A DNA stretch of 64,000 bases. It comes from Silene conica (taxonomy: Eukaryota > Streptophyta > Magnoliopsida > Caryophyllales > Caryophyllaceae). The stretch spans positions 23,723,079-23,787,078 of the forward strand of contig CM055313.2 of the NCBI GenBank assembly GCA_029255685.2. Direction: 5' to 3'. The stretch's first letter is position 1; the number at the start of each line of letters is the position of its first letter. Of the stretch, positions 1 through 11,355 are shown piece after piece. Below the pieces are notes generated by a model. It was not told the DNA's origin. It was given only the letters and a program-made list of their open reading frames with translations, and made no database searches. The position numbers and the translations under genes were made by a program.

Positions 1-1104
1 ATGATGAATGCATTATCACATATGTAAAATTGATACCATATCAATTACTACATAATCTATAATTCATACTTGTATAGTATTACATCTCAACTCAATTGAA
101 ATAACATGATTTATCATGTTAAGCCTATAAGAAGGCTTTTGGTTAGTAAGCCTTAACAACTTTTGTGTTTCACATAACCTTACTATAATTTTCCTTGCTT
201 ATGTAAAATCTTATTATGCTAACCTTACGAGTACGTGCCTTGATCCATATCCAGACACAAGCTTTCTTACAATAGAATAGCTCCCACTGTTTTCACAGTG
301 TCTGAGAGACTCTTCCCTCTATTATATCTCATATTTGTTGAATACCTTCCATTGTTCTACTGTCTAGAATATTTCCTAACAGATTTCCTCCTTATGATTG
401 TAGTCAAAATGGTTCTCTAACCATCCATATGTGTTTAGAACATGGTATTGTGCAACTCTTTGCACATTAAACCAACGAAATATCCAAACATTTAGCTTCA
501 TCCTTTCAGTACTCCTTCAGTACTGATTGATGAACTATATGGCTACACATAGAGACTTCTCTCCAAATTCGATCTGTAACATTTCGTCATACTCCAAGTA
601 TACGAAGCTTGATAATGGTAATACATCTTAGCGTAAAGAATTGATCCTGCAGCGGAAGCATGTGGATTCAATTTCTATAGTTCAAAACCTTTGAACTTAC
701 TCTTATTCTTATCGACATAAGAATATCTACTTATACGCTAATACTCATTAACAGGATATCGTAGTGATGTATTTATTACTTTCACAAGTCTTTATCATTC
801 ATAATGATCTTTATCATTTATAATGATCAACATGTCACATTCATGTAAGACTAGTGACATAACTTTACTCCCACTAAACTTCATGTATAAACATAACTTC
901 TTGACTTTCAAGAAATGTTTATCACATGATCAAAAAACAAAGAATTCAACCTTTTGACATTTCCTTTATAGGATAGTTGCGATTTTACAAAGCTCATACT
1001 CGATGACTTTTAAAATCCAACATGTCAAAACATATTTGAACTCAATGAAGCTATGTTATTGTGTGGAAAACTCTTTGCCACCAATTTATCAAATTCAACT
1101 CTTG
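1..1104 (-). other. Internal non-coding part of the minus-strand Copia derivative, left of the nested insertion
   Basis: AT-rich stretch without a credible gene. The segment at about 961-1086 is a diverged copy of about 5459-5582, so before the 1105-5451 insertion the host carried a tandem duplication of about 125 bp here. I see no protease, reverse transcriptase or integrase motif. Confidence 0.5.
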
Positions 1105-2284
1105 TGATGCGGATCTCTAGCTTAGATTGATCCTCCTTAAGAATTGATGTGTAGCGGAATTACACTCTTAAGATAAATAGCAAACTTGTTAGTAACTTTG
1201 ATGAAATAACACAAATAATGAATGGATAATGAATGATGAACGAAACAAGGATGGACGATGAACAATGATGAACGAACGAATTGATGAACGAAGGTAGTGA
1301 TGAACGAACAAGGCTCGGCAAACAAGGCTTGGACGAGCGGTCGTGTGATCGATGGCTTGATGGACGAAATCTTGATGAACGGTGGAAGATGGATTGTCGA
1401 TGGATAGTTGATGAATCTAACTCCTCTCTCGCAAAAGAAGAACTTCGATGTCACCCTGCAAATCAACCTCGCAAAGTCGATCCTAAAGATTAAGCTCGCA
1501 AACCTAATCAATACACTCAAGCTCACAAAGAAACTTAAATTATAACTTGTATTATTTCTGAATTGTGTTAATAACTCGGCTGCCACACCCTATTTATAGG
1601 TGTTAATAACAGTCCTATTACAACCCTAAATAAGAAAACTAATCTTATTAGAAGTCTAAGAGACATCCTAATTTGATTAGAACAACTATTCCTAATCCTA
1701 CTTAAGTTCAAACACTAGTTTGACTAGGATTAAGACTCTTATTCCTAATATAACTATGAATCCTATAACAACTAGGATTCCTTATCCTACTAGAACTATG
1801 AATCCTACAACAATTAGGATTCCTACTTCCACTAGAATTGTGAAACCTACTTCTATTAGGACTCCTACTAAACTTAGGATTGTGAATCCTATTACAATTA
1901 GGACTCCTATTTAACTTAGGATTTCCCACTCGGATTAGGAATCTCAATACTAGTTCTACTAAGACTAGGATACATATAATCCTATTCTCTTTTATTCTAA
2001 CTTAAATAAAATAAGCTAACTACTTAACCCTAATTTTGTAAGATCTTCAACCAATGCCTGACCGTGTGGGCTTGTATTCACACGCCCCAATGCTCCATAG
2101 ATGGCCCTCTTTACTTGTTCTTTTGAACCATGGTTGGTTGTATGGCTTAGTGAACCTTCCATGATCGTCTTTAATCCCTTGCAAAGCTAGATTAGATAAC
2201 CTAGCTGTTCCAATTTCGAACCCATTGGAAGTATCTCTCGTTTTAGGTTTAAGGTCTAGAAATTTAGAGGATGCTCCCGCATCA
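1105..2284 (-). repeat. 3' LTR of the non-autonomous Gypsy-derived element
   Basis: It runs TGATGCGG...CCGCATCA and matches 4273-5451 almost base for base. It contains a degenerate tandem array (about 1700-1960) of TAGGATTC-type units. On the minus strand the TATA-like string TATAAATAGG lies at 1589-1598. The C-terminal part of the 389-residue ORF (2047-2284) runs into this LTR. Confidence 0.93.
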
Positions 2285-3216
2285 TACTCTCCTTCTTTTG
2301 AGAAAGTTGACCTCAATCTTTCCTTAGGGTTGCTCTTGATCGTACCATCTTCGTTCCACCAGTGCACTTGTCGAATCAACCTTGGCTCCATAGGCTTAGG
2401 CATAGTAGTAGATTGAACACGAAGCCCTTGCACTTCATTCAAACCCGACTCATACTTCACCCCCGTCATATTCCTCTTCCTAACCCAAGCTCCTTGCACC
2501 AATAGCTTATGAATGGCTGGTTTTATAGTTGTCATAGTAACACCACTCCTAAGCATCATAGGATTGGATGTAGCAATGCCATTCCTAAAGCACATAGAAC
2601 TCGTACCTACCATGGAATTAGGACTCCAATCAAGCACCCCTTCGCCACTCCTTGCCTTTTGCACGGCCCTAGTGTTATCAAAACAGGCTGCTTGAGACGA
2701 ATCAACCCCACCTTTATGCACCAAAGAGTTTGTACCCGTGACAAGACTTGGAACCTCATCACTTAGCTTACTATCAACGCCCATGTTTAGGGACTCTACT
2801 TCTAGGGTTGGTATAAGATCAAACCTCCTCTCATGACCCTCGTCTCTACCATGATCTTTCCCTACACCGTACACCATGTCATTACTCAACAACCCTTCGT
2901 CTTGCTCACTTACCCCACTCCCTCGGTCCTCACTCGCAAGAACCCTTCCTTCCTCATCTAGGGTTTTGAACAAGCTCTCCTCCTTAGTTTTGGAGTCTCT
3001 AGGTTTTTTTGTTGACATAGGTTTCAAATTGTCGATTACTTCACTCTCGGTCGTGCTATACACCTCGGTCTGACCCTCGTGTTCAACCCTATGTCGAACT
3101 CGCCATGGTCTTCCTAAAAATATAGGATATGCACCCATAGAAACCTCTCCGTACCACAACTCTTTCCTGTAAGGCTCTATACTTAACAAAATTAGAACTT
3201 GATTTTTAACTAACAT
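2047..3216 (-). CDS. Second ORF of the non-autonomous element, with a remnant Gypsy protease C-terminal motif
   Basis: 389 residues on the minus strand. Near the N-terminus, at about residues 20-50, the protein reads KELWYGEVSMGAYPIFLGRP followed by WRVRHRVEHEG. This fits the stretch just after the protease fold in Ty3/Gypsy polyproteins, where a LLGRPWQxDRxxxHDG-like motif is usual. The catalytic aspartate part of the protease is absent, and so is any reverse transcriptase. The rest is hydrophilic and not recognised. The frame is open across the internal region, the PPT and the first 238 bp of the 3' LTR, which is unusual. It follows the 323-residue ORF by 18 bp and may come from the same transcript. 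Expression and function are unknown; it may be a surviving fragment of a once longer gag-pro frame. Confidence 0.55.
   Translation of the reverse strand: MLVKNQVLILLSIEPYRKELWYGEVSMGAYPIFLGRPWRVRHRVEHEGQTEVYSTTESEVIDNLKPMSTKKPRDSKTKEESLFKTLDEEGRVLASEDRGSGVSEQDEGLLSNDMVYGVGKDHGRDEGHERRFDLIPTLEVESLNMGVDSKLSDEVPSLVTGTNSLVHKGGVDSSQAACFDNTRAVQKARSGEGVLDWSPNSMVGTSSMCFRNGIATSNPMMLRSGVTMTTIKPAIHKLLVQGAWVRKRNMTGVKYESGLNEVQGLRVQSTTMPKPMEPRLIRQVHWWNEDGTIKSNPKERLRSTFSKEGEYDAGASSKFLDLKPKTRDTSNGFEIGTARLSNLALQGIKDDHGRFTKPYNQPWFKRTSKEGHLWSIGACEYKPTRSGIG
2285..2301 (-). other. Polypurine tract next to the 3' LTR
   Basis: On the minus strand an AAAAGAAGGAGAG-type purine run ends at the LTR boundary, where plus-strand DNA synthesis would be primed. 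It lies inside the 389-residue frame. Confidence 0.7.
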
Positions 3217-3234
3217 TCCCTTATCCCTCCAAGG

Positions 3235-4206
3235 TCATTTATAAGACTTCAATCTTTCTTTGGTCCACAATGCTAGTTCCTTACCACGATCATAATTCAA
3301 CCCCTCACAATATGGATAGTCTTCCACACACAATTGTTTTAGGATCCTATGATTGTGTGACGATTGAATCCTTGGTTTTCTTAAAGAAACAAATTGGGTA
3401 CTTATGTTGAAAAAAACGACTGATCTTAGGGTATTCGGATGGTTTGTAAGTTCGACGGCCGTTCGTACCATTGATGGTAACGTATATGGCTGTATGGAGG
3501 TAGTTATATAGGTGAACGAATGGTATGAGCATGAATGTAAGTTCGTGGATGGATCTATGGTTGAATGGAGGTTGTTGCTTGTTTTAACAATGTATGCATC
3601 CACAAAAACCTCTTGGTCACGAACGATCAGGTCATTCCCTAAACCTCCTTTGTCCTCTCTCTCGTCCTTCTTACTAACAACGCAAGCTCCAACATCCTCC
3701 TCTATGAACGGTCCTACTTGAAGTTGTAAACTACTAGTCACCGTTTCTGATTGATCATCGTTGCCTCTTATTGACTCAACACCATACGGGATGAATCCAT
3801 CTTCTTCTTTGGTTTCTGTTATTGTGTCCTCCTCGAAGATAGGTAAGAATTCAGCCACCCCTTGATTGATTTCGTTATTATGATCATTGTTACCTTTCTG
3901 ATCATCACTATTATCCCACTGATCTCCTTCGTAAACCACTTCCATGTTCGTGGCTTTCTTAACTTCTTGCTTTCTTGCTAGACGAGACTGAGTGTGCTCA
4001 CGCCCACTCTTTTCAATACTGGCTGTAAGATCATCAATCATGTGTATTATCTTCTCCCATGAAAGGTCTTCACTTTCCCTCGTATGTTCCTTAACCTCTT
4101 GCTTCCCATATTTGGATTCAATCTCCTCAGTCATTCGTATGATATCACCCCATGAAAGTTCCTGGTTGTTCTTCATTGATGAACGTTTGGGTTTGTGCAA
4201 ACCCAC
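3235..4206 (-). CDS. First ORF of the non-autonomous element, gag position, unknown fold
   Basis: 323 residues, starting about 50 bp after the PBS, where gag normally starts. The sequence is hydrophilic and acidic. It contains an internal two-fold repeat: ELSWGDIIRMTEE near residue 17 and DLSWEKIIHMIDD near residue 48 share an LSWxxIIxM core. I see no CCHC zinc knuckle and no recognisable capsid domain. The C-terminal tail (EDYPYCEGLNYDRGKELALW) is also unplaced. The frame is uninterrupted and the LTRs are young, so it could still be translated. Its role (RNA packaging, a gag-like protein, or a captured sequence) is not shown by the sequence. Confidence 0.5.
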   Translation of the reverse strand: MGLHKPKRSSMKNNQELSWGDIIRMTEEIESKYGKQEVKEHTRESEDLSWEKIIHMIDDLTASIEKSGREHTQSRLARKQEVKKATNMEVVYEGDQWDNSDDQKGNNDHNNEINQGVAEFLPIFEEDTITETKEEDGFIPYGVESIRGNDDQSETVTSSLQLQVGPFIEEDVGACVVSKKDEREDKGGLGNDLIVRDQEVFVDAYIVKTSNNLHSTIDPSTNLHSCSYHSFTYITTSIQPYTLPSMVRTAVELTNHPNTLRSVVFFNISTQFVSLRKPRIQSSHNHRILKQLCVEDYPYCEGLNYDRGKELALWTKERLKSYK

Positions 4207-4257
4207 GGTTAAGACCTCCCCAAGACTGATTTAATAAGAATTAAATCAAGAGCCGAA

Positions 4258-4269
4258 GCTCTGATACCA
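4258..4269 (-). other. Primer binding site, initiator-Met tRNA type
   Basis: The minus strand reads TGGTATCAGAGC, three bases from the 5' LTR. This is the standard plant LTR-retrotransposon PBS complementary to the 3' end of initiator-Met tRNA, and it fixes the minus orientation. Confidence 0.93.
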
Positions 4270-4272
4270 AGT

Positions 4273-5451
4273 TGATGCGGATCTCTAGCTTAGATTGATC
4301 CTCCTTAAGAATTGATGTGTAGCGGAATTACACTCTTAAGATAAATAGCAAACTTGTTAGTAACTTTGATGAAATAACACAAATAATGAATGGATAATGA
4401 ATGATGAACGAAACAAGGATGGACGATGAACAATGATGAACGAACGAATTGATGAACGAAGGTAGTGATGAACGAACAAGGCTCGGCAAACAAGGGTTGG
4501 AGGAGCGGTCGTGTGATCGATGGCTTGATGGACGAAATCTTGATGAACGGTGGAAGATGGATTGTCGATGGATAGTTGATGAATCTAACTCCTCTCTCGC
4601 AAAAGAAGAACTTCGATGTCACCCTGCAAATCAACCTCGCAAAGTCGATCCTAAAGATTAAGCTCGCAAACCTAATCAATACACTCAAGCTCACAAAGAA
4701 ACTTAAATTATAACTTGTATTATTTCTGAATTGTGTTAATAACTCGGCTGCCACACCCTATTTATAGGTGTTAATAACAGTCCTATTACAACCCTAAATA
4801 AGAAAACTAATCTTATTAGAAGTCTAAGAGACATCCTAATTTGATTAGAACAACTATTCCTAATCCTACTTAAGTTCAAACACTAGTTTGACTAGGATTA
4901 AGACTCTTATTCCTAATATAACTATGAATCCTATAACAACTAGGATTCCTTATCCTACTAGAACTATGAATCCTACAACAATTAGGATTCCTACTTCCAC
5001 TAGAATTGTGAAACCTACTTCTATTAGGACTCCTACTAAACTTAGGATTGTGAATCCTATTACAATTAGGACTCCTATTTAACTTAGGATTTCCTACTCG
5101 GATTAGGAAACTCAATACTAGTTCTACTAAGACTAGGATACATATAATCCTATTTTCTTTTATTCTAACTTAAATAAAATAAGCTAACTACTTAACCCTA
5201 ATTTTGTAAGATCTTCAACCAATGCCTGACCGTGTGGGCTTGTATTCACACGCCCCAATGCTCCATAGATGACCCTCTTTACTTTTTCTTTTGAACCATG
5301 GTTGGTTGTATGGCTTAGTGAACCTTCCATGATCGTCTTTAATCCCTTGCAAAGCTAGATTAGATAACCTAGCTGTTCCAATTTCGAACCCATTGGAAGT
5401 ATCTCTCGTTTTAGGTTAAGGTCTAGAAATTTAGAGGATGCTCCCGCATCA
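4273..5451 (-). repeat. 5' LTR of the non-autonomous Gypsy-derived element
   Basis: Partner of 1105-2284, with the same terminal octamers. The promoter candidate TATAAATAGG (minus strand, 4757-4766) would drive the two ORFs to its left. The next five bases (5452-5456, TCTTG) are the TSD. Confidence 0.93.
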
Positions 5452-5456
5452 TCTTG

Positions 5457-8400
5457 TCTTCCTTTCTTAGGATAGTTGTGATTTTCAAAACTCATCCTAG
5501 CTGATTTTAAAATCCAACAATATCATTTGATCCGATTTTAATATAGTTCCATTTTTTGCGTGCGAAACCTTTTCCACCAATCAATTGAGCTATTTCGGAT
5601 TCAAGTAGAGTCAAAACTAAATAAAGCATTTAAACAAGTTACAAGTTCGTTGCACTAAAAAGGCAACATGACACTCGTCAACTCAATTTTTCGAATGAAA
5701 TTTTCACTGATCTCAATTAGGAAGAACATTTTCTTATTGCATCATACTGAAATTGTGGCTCTATAATAATTTCTCCCACTCTGTCTAAAAGAAACAATCC
5801 TCCTTTCTTTATAGACAACATCATGAGCCACAAACCCTTTGTTCTCATGATCATATAGGAAATTTGTCATTCGAAATAGGCTACAACTTAGGCACTTTGT
5901 CTCATATCTTATATGACTTGTACGCCCATGCTTTATTACATAGCGGGAAAATAAATTCTCGACAAAATCGGATTAGAAAATAACTCCCACTCAATTGTAA
6001 AGATTTAATCATATCTCATATGATTCAATATTACTTTCTCGCGTATTTTATGAACGTGCTTACGAAAGTAAACTTGTGATACTTTATCACACTTTATTTG
6101 GTGTAAATTACTAGGCTTGATTAGATCATTATCTAATTCCAAGAACATTTTCTTGAGCCATTGCACATGTATTCTCAACGAGAATTTCCTGTGCGTTAAT
6201 TTCCTCAAGCGAAGATGGACCTCATCTACTCGAGGATAGATCCTCTTAGATAGAGTATTTCTACTTCGGTATAAAGATGAATTAAAATATCTTTCTTGAT
6301 TTAAATTTTCACTCACCTACACACTTTAAAGTGTTTATAGGGTGAATGACTTGCCTTGAATGCAAGATTCGCATAACCCATGAGATTCCTAACCTCAAAT
6401 GCGACTTTTAATCGAGAAATGAGGAAAACTTTGGGGCACCAACTCGAGTTTTTAGGGTACATATGACATTTCCACCTTAGTTTTGGAATATAACCACCTT
6501 GATTCGTATGGCATTGCCATTAACCAATCGTGGTAAGATTGAGTACAACATTTGTTTCAATTGCCTAATGGTAAAACCTTTTACCTTTTATGCAAAACTC
6601 AAATTATATTTAGAGATGATGTACATAATAACTATTATTTATGTATTACTCTAAATCCAAAACTTGGTTAAGCACAATATAACATGTATATGTCTTACGG
6701 ATGAAGTGGTCAACTACCTTAGTTCCATTCATGTTTATCATTCTTGACAAATCGTCATACGATTTTCTTCATGTTAGGACGGTGGGATTTACAAGAACCC
6801 TCGGATCGTGTTATTAACACATCCTTCTCTAAATACCCATTTAGATTAGCGGGTTTTGTCATTCCTTTACCATATTTCAGTCACATGAAAATGGAATTAC
6901 TAACATGATTCACCAATTTACACTCATATACAAATAATGTAGAATGAAAACTCAATGTCATAAGTATTACCTAAGAAATATGTTGGAGTCATACTTCCAA
7001 CATCCTTAGACTTTACAATTTGGAGTTGTATCTAACTTCGTGTCTTACACGATTTTCTTTCAACCTCGTTCTTTTCTTAACTACTTAAGAAAGATTCGGT
7101 CTTCTCATAGCTCCCACTTACTTCAAGAATTATTACTTGAAGAAGACCTTTTCTTCAATTAATTCCAAATTAATTCCTAATATAGGAGTTAATATCTATG
7201 AAGTGAGGTGGTATTGGTTATAATGATTTTCTCAAATCAATCTACCAATTAACTTCGTCATGTTCTTAACCCTTAAGTTTTAGACGATAAGTTATTAAAT
7301 TGAGCAATAAGACTTTAGAACCATGTTTGAATAGAAGATTTAATCAACACTTTTTTACTAGGATCACTTCTATTTAAGTTTCTTTATAAGAATTCATAAT
7401 GGTTTGATAGGAATTTTAAGATGTTAATCTTATGTTTGCATAGGACCTTCCTATCAAATTCTATGGAATAGAATAATTCCTACGGTCCTTGTCCATAACC
7501 AAAGACACGGTTTTAAGTGAGGAGAAAGAGATTCTATTTGTCGATATAGCATAAGATGTTTAGCGGAGATATTGGTTACAATCGAATGATATTATATAGG
7601 AGTAAAAAATGAACAATTATAAAACAACAAATTTAGGAAAAACAAACATTCATCATTTTGATTCAACATGTAATTATTTTAACAAGTTAAAACATCTATA
7701 AAATGACCTCTATCCAATTTTATAAATGATTCCAAGACCCAAACCCATACCACCGAAATCGTGAACCACTGGAACTCCGACCCAATGATATGGTTTGGTG
7801 GGTTAAAATTTTAACCGGTTCTACCATAGAACTCTTGGTTGATGAAAATCATTATTTATTCATCTTAGCCCGGAACACATTGACCACTGGTCCTCTACAC
7901 TTACGTTGAGTACAAACCAAATTTCAAATGCATCGAGATGCGATCCGCCCACTGGACTGAATCCACCTCATCAACCCACTTATCCTACGTAATGGGGTTC
8001 GCACTGCCCACTAGACTAGCACCACCCCACGAAATAGAAGCTCATGGGTTCTACTATTTGGTAAGGCTAATCCTCAATTGTTTTGTTTAATATAGAGGTC
8101 TTGTCAATTTATTATCTATCTCCTTTAAGCGAATTAAATCGGTGAACTCGATAATTATAATTGACACGGTCGTTTTTAACGATTTAAACTAATATGCATG
8201 TTTATGGCGATTTGGCTATGCATGCAAACATATAAATAATGCAAAATAAAAGCAATAAAGCAATAAAATCCTAGTATGGCCTTCCTAGTAATAGAAAAAC
8301 TTATTAACTATTACAAATTCGGAAACCAACTCCATGGTCCCTTGAACTTCATAGGCACACCATCCAAGAAAACACCGTCTTGTCGGAACTCCTTTCCGTA

Positions 8401-10031
8401 TGGCACCGTCTTTTGGATCTCCGGAATTACAATAAAATAATATAACTACTCTATTGTAAAACTGAAATTTAAATTAAATTACAAACCCGTGATACGAGAT
8501 CACATAAATTACAACCGAATCAATATTCCCTTTCATTACGGGTAATATTGATTAAAACTAAGGCCATACTAAGAAAAATTACATAATTCCAAATTATATA
8601 AAAACATTCAAATATGGCATTCATAAAATTGCAATAATAAAATAAGTATGCACATGCTCAATTTTTAATGCCAAATCGCCTTATGGAAGCAAATATCTCA
8701 TATTTGTTTACGGTTTTTACGGATATGCGCGACTTTAACTATTAAAATCATCAAAATTACATAAATCTCATTTATGTCCAAGCTAATCATCCTAACATAC
8801 TTTAGGAATCAATGTTTAGTCTCTACTAATGTTTGATCATGATTCAACTTGATTTTGCATTATTGTTCATAAATTACTTGTATTTACGGGAAAATAAACG
8901 AAATATGGCCACATGAGAATAAAATTCGAAATTTAAAATTCAAAACTTTAAACTTTATGGAAATTTCTAAAATTTCAGAAATTAATAAAATGGTCTTATG
9001 CAAATATATATAGCTTATTTCTTAAATAAATCGTATAATAGGCGTTTTTATTGTTAAAAATCCGATTTAAATTATAAAAACTTGCAATAAATTGCTATAA
9101 ATTTTTAGTCATCCTAAAATATATATTAGAATCTGAAAATGACCTAAAATTACAGACCGTACTCGAATTTTTATTTTTACGACTCATAAATTACGATTAT
9201 TAACTATTTAAAAATAATAATCGTAAAAACAAAAACTTTTTGATATCCAACTTTTAGATCTGATGTTCCTATTATATAAGACATCTATGGGTAAAAGTTT
9301 ATGCCATAATATTAAGATTAACTAATTTTAACACAATAAGTCATTATTTAGCCGATTTTAACTCTTAAAATCACAAAACATGCATCACTTGAGAATAAAT
9401 TCTCAAAAATTATATACATTCTGTAAATATTGCATGTGACATTGTGTAAACTTTTTATGGCAAAGTTCCAACTATAACTATTAAAGTCGAATTTAAGTCA
9501 CTATTAATGCGATTTTTACTATAAAAATCATTAATCATGCAAAATAAGTCCAATAATTCCGAGAATTTATAAAGGTACTTTATATATTGCATGTGACTCC
9601 TCATAAAATTTTTAAGGTCAGATTCGAAATATAACCTCCTATACCCATTTTAACTCATATTATGACTATTTATCTCATAAAATTCATAATCCATGCATAA
9701 GAACTCCATTTGTTACGAAAATTCATATCCAATATATAAAATATGCATGTGAGAAGATATCAAAAAAGCTCGGCCAGAAACTATGTTTAAATATTTTTCC
9801 CATTAATTGTTGTTTAAAACCGATTTAAACTACAAAATATACAAATAAATATAAAAATGAACAATAAAAATCCATAAAATTATTTTTATGTCCTAAAACC
9901 ATTTTAGAATCAGAATTTAACATGCAAAATTATTTTGTGATTTATCATAATAAATACAAAAGTTTCGAAATTTTTATGTTAATCCGTTTAACATAAAACA
10001 TGAATCCGATCATGCATGCAACAACCGTAAT
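5457..10031 (-). other. Non-coding interior and leader of the minus-strand Copia derivative
   Basis: About 4.6 kb of AT-rich sequence without a recognisable coding domain. From about 8690 to 10010 it repeats a decayed unit of very roughly 130-200 bp, in which a CGATTTTAACTATTAAAATC-like stretch alternates with a TGCATGTGA-like one. Around 7730-8110 and 8270-8420 it resembles the leader of the other Angela-like Copia (58560-59300), for example the segments near CCCAAGAC and CCTAGTRTGGCCT. Short ORFs here, such as 6005-6316, match nothing I know. Confidence 0.5.
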
Positions 10032-10043
10032 GCTCTGATACCA
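10032..10043 (-). other. Primer binding site of the minus-strand Copia derivative
   Basis: The minus strand reads TGGTATCAGAGC, two bases from the LTR that starts at 10046. It marks 10046-11355 as the 5' LTR of a minus-strand element. Confidence 0.92.
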
Positions 10044-10045
10044 CT

Positions 10046-11355
10046 TGTTGGGAATGAAATTCCAGATTTTATACTCATATCTAATGTGAGTTATGTTTCT
10101 TTAAGTTTAGGTTTAAAACTTAATATGATCTTATGCATGCATGGTGATTACATAAGGTGAATGAATGTCCTTACAATGGTTTTAGAAGGTTTATACTCAA
10201 TAATCACCTATTATGTGAGTCTTCAAAAACCGAAATACCCTTACAAAGATCTAACACAAAATCGTCTCCAAAAAATACGTATCAAGGACCCTATCTCAAA
10301 CCAAGACTATTTTTGTTACTAGAAAAATAGTATTAGTGTGCTAGAAATAATAACAATATTACTCTTAATATTATTATTAGTATAGAAATAATTATCTTTA
10401 CTAGAAAACTATTTTCTTAGAAAATGTAGAGAATGAAATATGTAGTATTGGAGAAATTGATAAAGCATCAATTCAAAACAACAACTTTATGTAGTGTATG
10501 TAGTGTAGTATATATAGAGTAATAGTGAGCTTGCTTACTCATCTATTTGGCCGGCCAAACAAGCCACCCAAGGCCAATGCATGACCTCTTACATCTTACA
10601 CAAAAGCTCATAAGCTGCCTTACACACTCTTACACTCTTACACACCTAAACCTTAGGCTTGTAAGCTAATACATAAATAGTGTATTATTTTATACACTAT
10701 GATGCCATACATACACACTTACACGGTTTAAGTATTGATAAAATGGACTCCATTTTATCTTTGTCAATTGTGTTAATTTGTAATATGTCACACATGTCTC
10801 ATAACACATGAACCAATTTGTTAATTATGCAATTTTAACTCTTTAAAATCTATAATTTACAAATTTATTACATTTAAATAATCCCTCTAGTAATTCGAAA
10901 TTACCATCTTATAGAAATTTAATATCATAATTTTATTACAACTAATTGTAATTTTATGATCAACCGTGTTCACTCTAGATTTAATTGTTTCTCAAACAAT
11001 TTAATCAAAACCGTTAATAAAACGATTTTATTACTTTTGACCGTTTATTATTATAATCCTATTACAATAATATTTGTCACGTAAAATCATTTCCAAATTT
11101 CTACTTATTAATTAATTCGCATCCAATACGATATTAATTAATTATTCCATTGAGACGGAATTTCCTAAAGATATGACCTTAAGGGATCAACTGATCACCA
11201 CCATCATATGACGATAATGTCAAACTCTAGACAGCCATTCATTATCGGTAAATGTTGATCAGTCGACTTTAAAAGAGTAACACTCCCAGTTTTATTTCAT
11301 TCAAATGAGTTTTAATTATGTCAACACACTATTGCCGAGGACACTTCCTCCAACA
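10046..11355 (-). repeat. 5' LTR (1310 bp), Angela-like Copia
   Basis: It runs TGTTGGGAAT...CTCCAACA on the plus strand, giving a TGTTGG/CCAACA inverted terminal repeat. A TATA-like stretch lies near 10508-10520 on the minus strand. The block at about 11172-11267 is shared with the LTRs at 15645, 24663 and 60531. The pol sequence interrupted by the element resumes at 11356; its matching left TSD lies outside the window. Confidence 0.85.

Larger units (their letters stand above)
1105..5451 (-). mobile_element. Complete non-autonomous Gypsy-derived LTR retrotransposon (4347 bp)
   Basis: Two LTRs of 1180 and 1179 bp begin TGATGCGG and end CCGCATCA, a perfect 8-bp terminal inverted repeat. The 5-bp TSD TCTTG lies at 1100-1104 and 5452-5456. 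Orientation is minus: an initiator-Met-type PBS abuts the right LTR and a purine-rich tract abuts the left one. The two LTRs differ at only about seven bases plus one indel, so insertion was fairly recent. The 1988-bp interior encodes two ORFs without reverse transcriptase, RNase H or integrase. One ORF keeps a short Gypsy protease-tail motif, which points to a Ty3/Gypsy origin. Mobilisation would need enzymes from another element. Confidence 0.9.
1..11355 (-). mobile_element. Angela-related Copia element without visible coding sequence, minus strand, left end outside window
   Basis: Only the 5' side of this element is in the window: a 5' LTR on the right and a PBS next to it, then a long internal region running left past position 1. 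It interrupts the integrase region of a plus-strand Copia, whose reading resumes exactly at 11356. The internal region (1-1104 plus 5457-10031) shows no gag or pol domain in any frame. Scattered similarity to the leader of the Copia at 58415-60530 suggests an Angela-type origin. It may be a LARD-like non-autonomous derivative or an old decayed copy. The element at 1105-5451 is nested in it. The LTR, PBS and insertion point are well supported; the element class is inferred. Confidence 0.7.

Noticed and set aside
1137-1586. 149-codon frame, repeated at 4305-4754
   Set aside because: It lies entirely inside the two LTRs, is antisense-like in composition, and is duplicated only because the LTR is.
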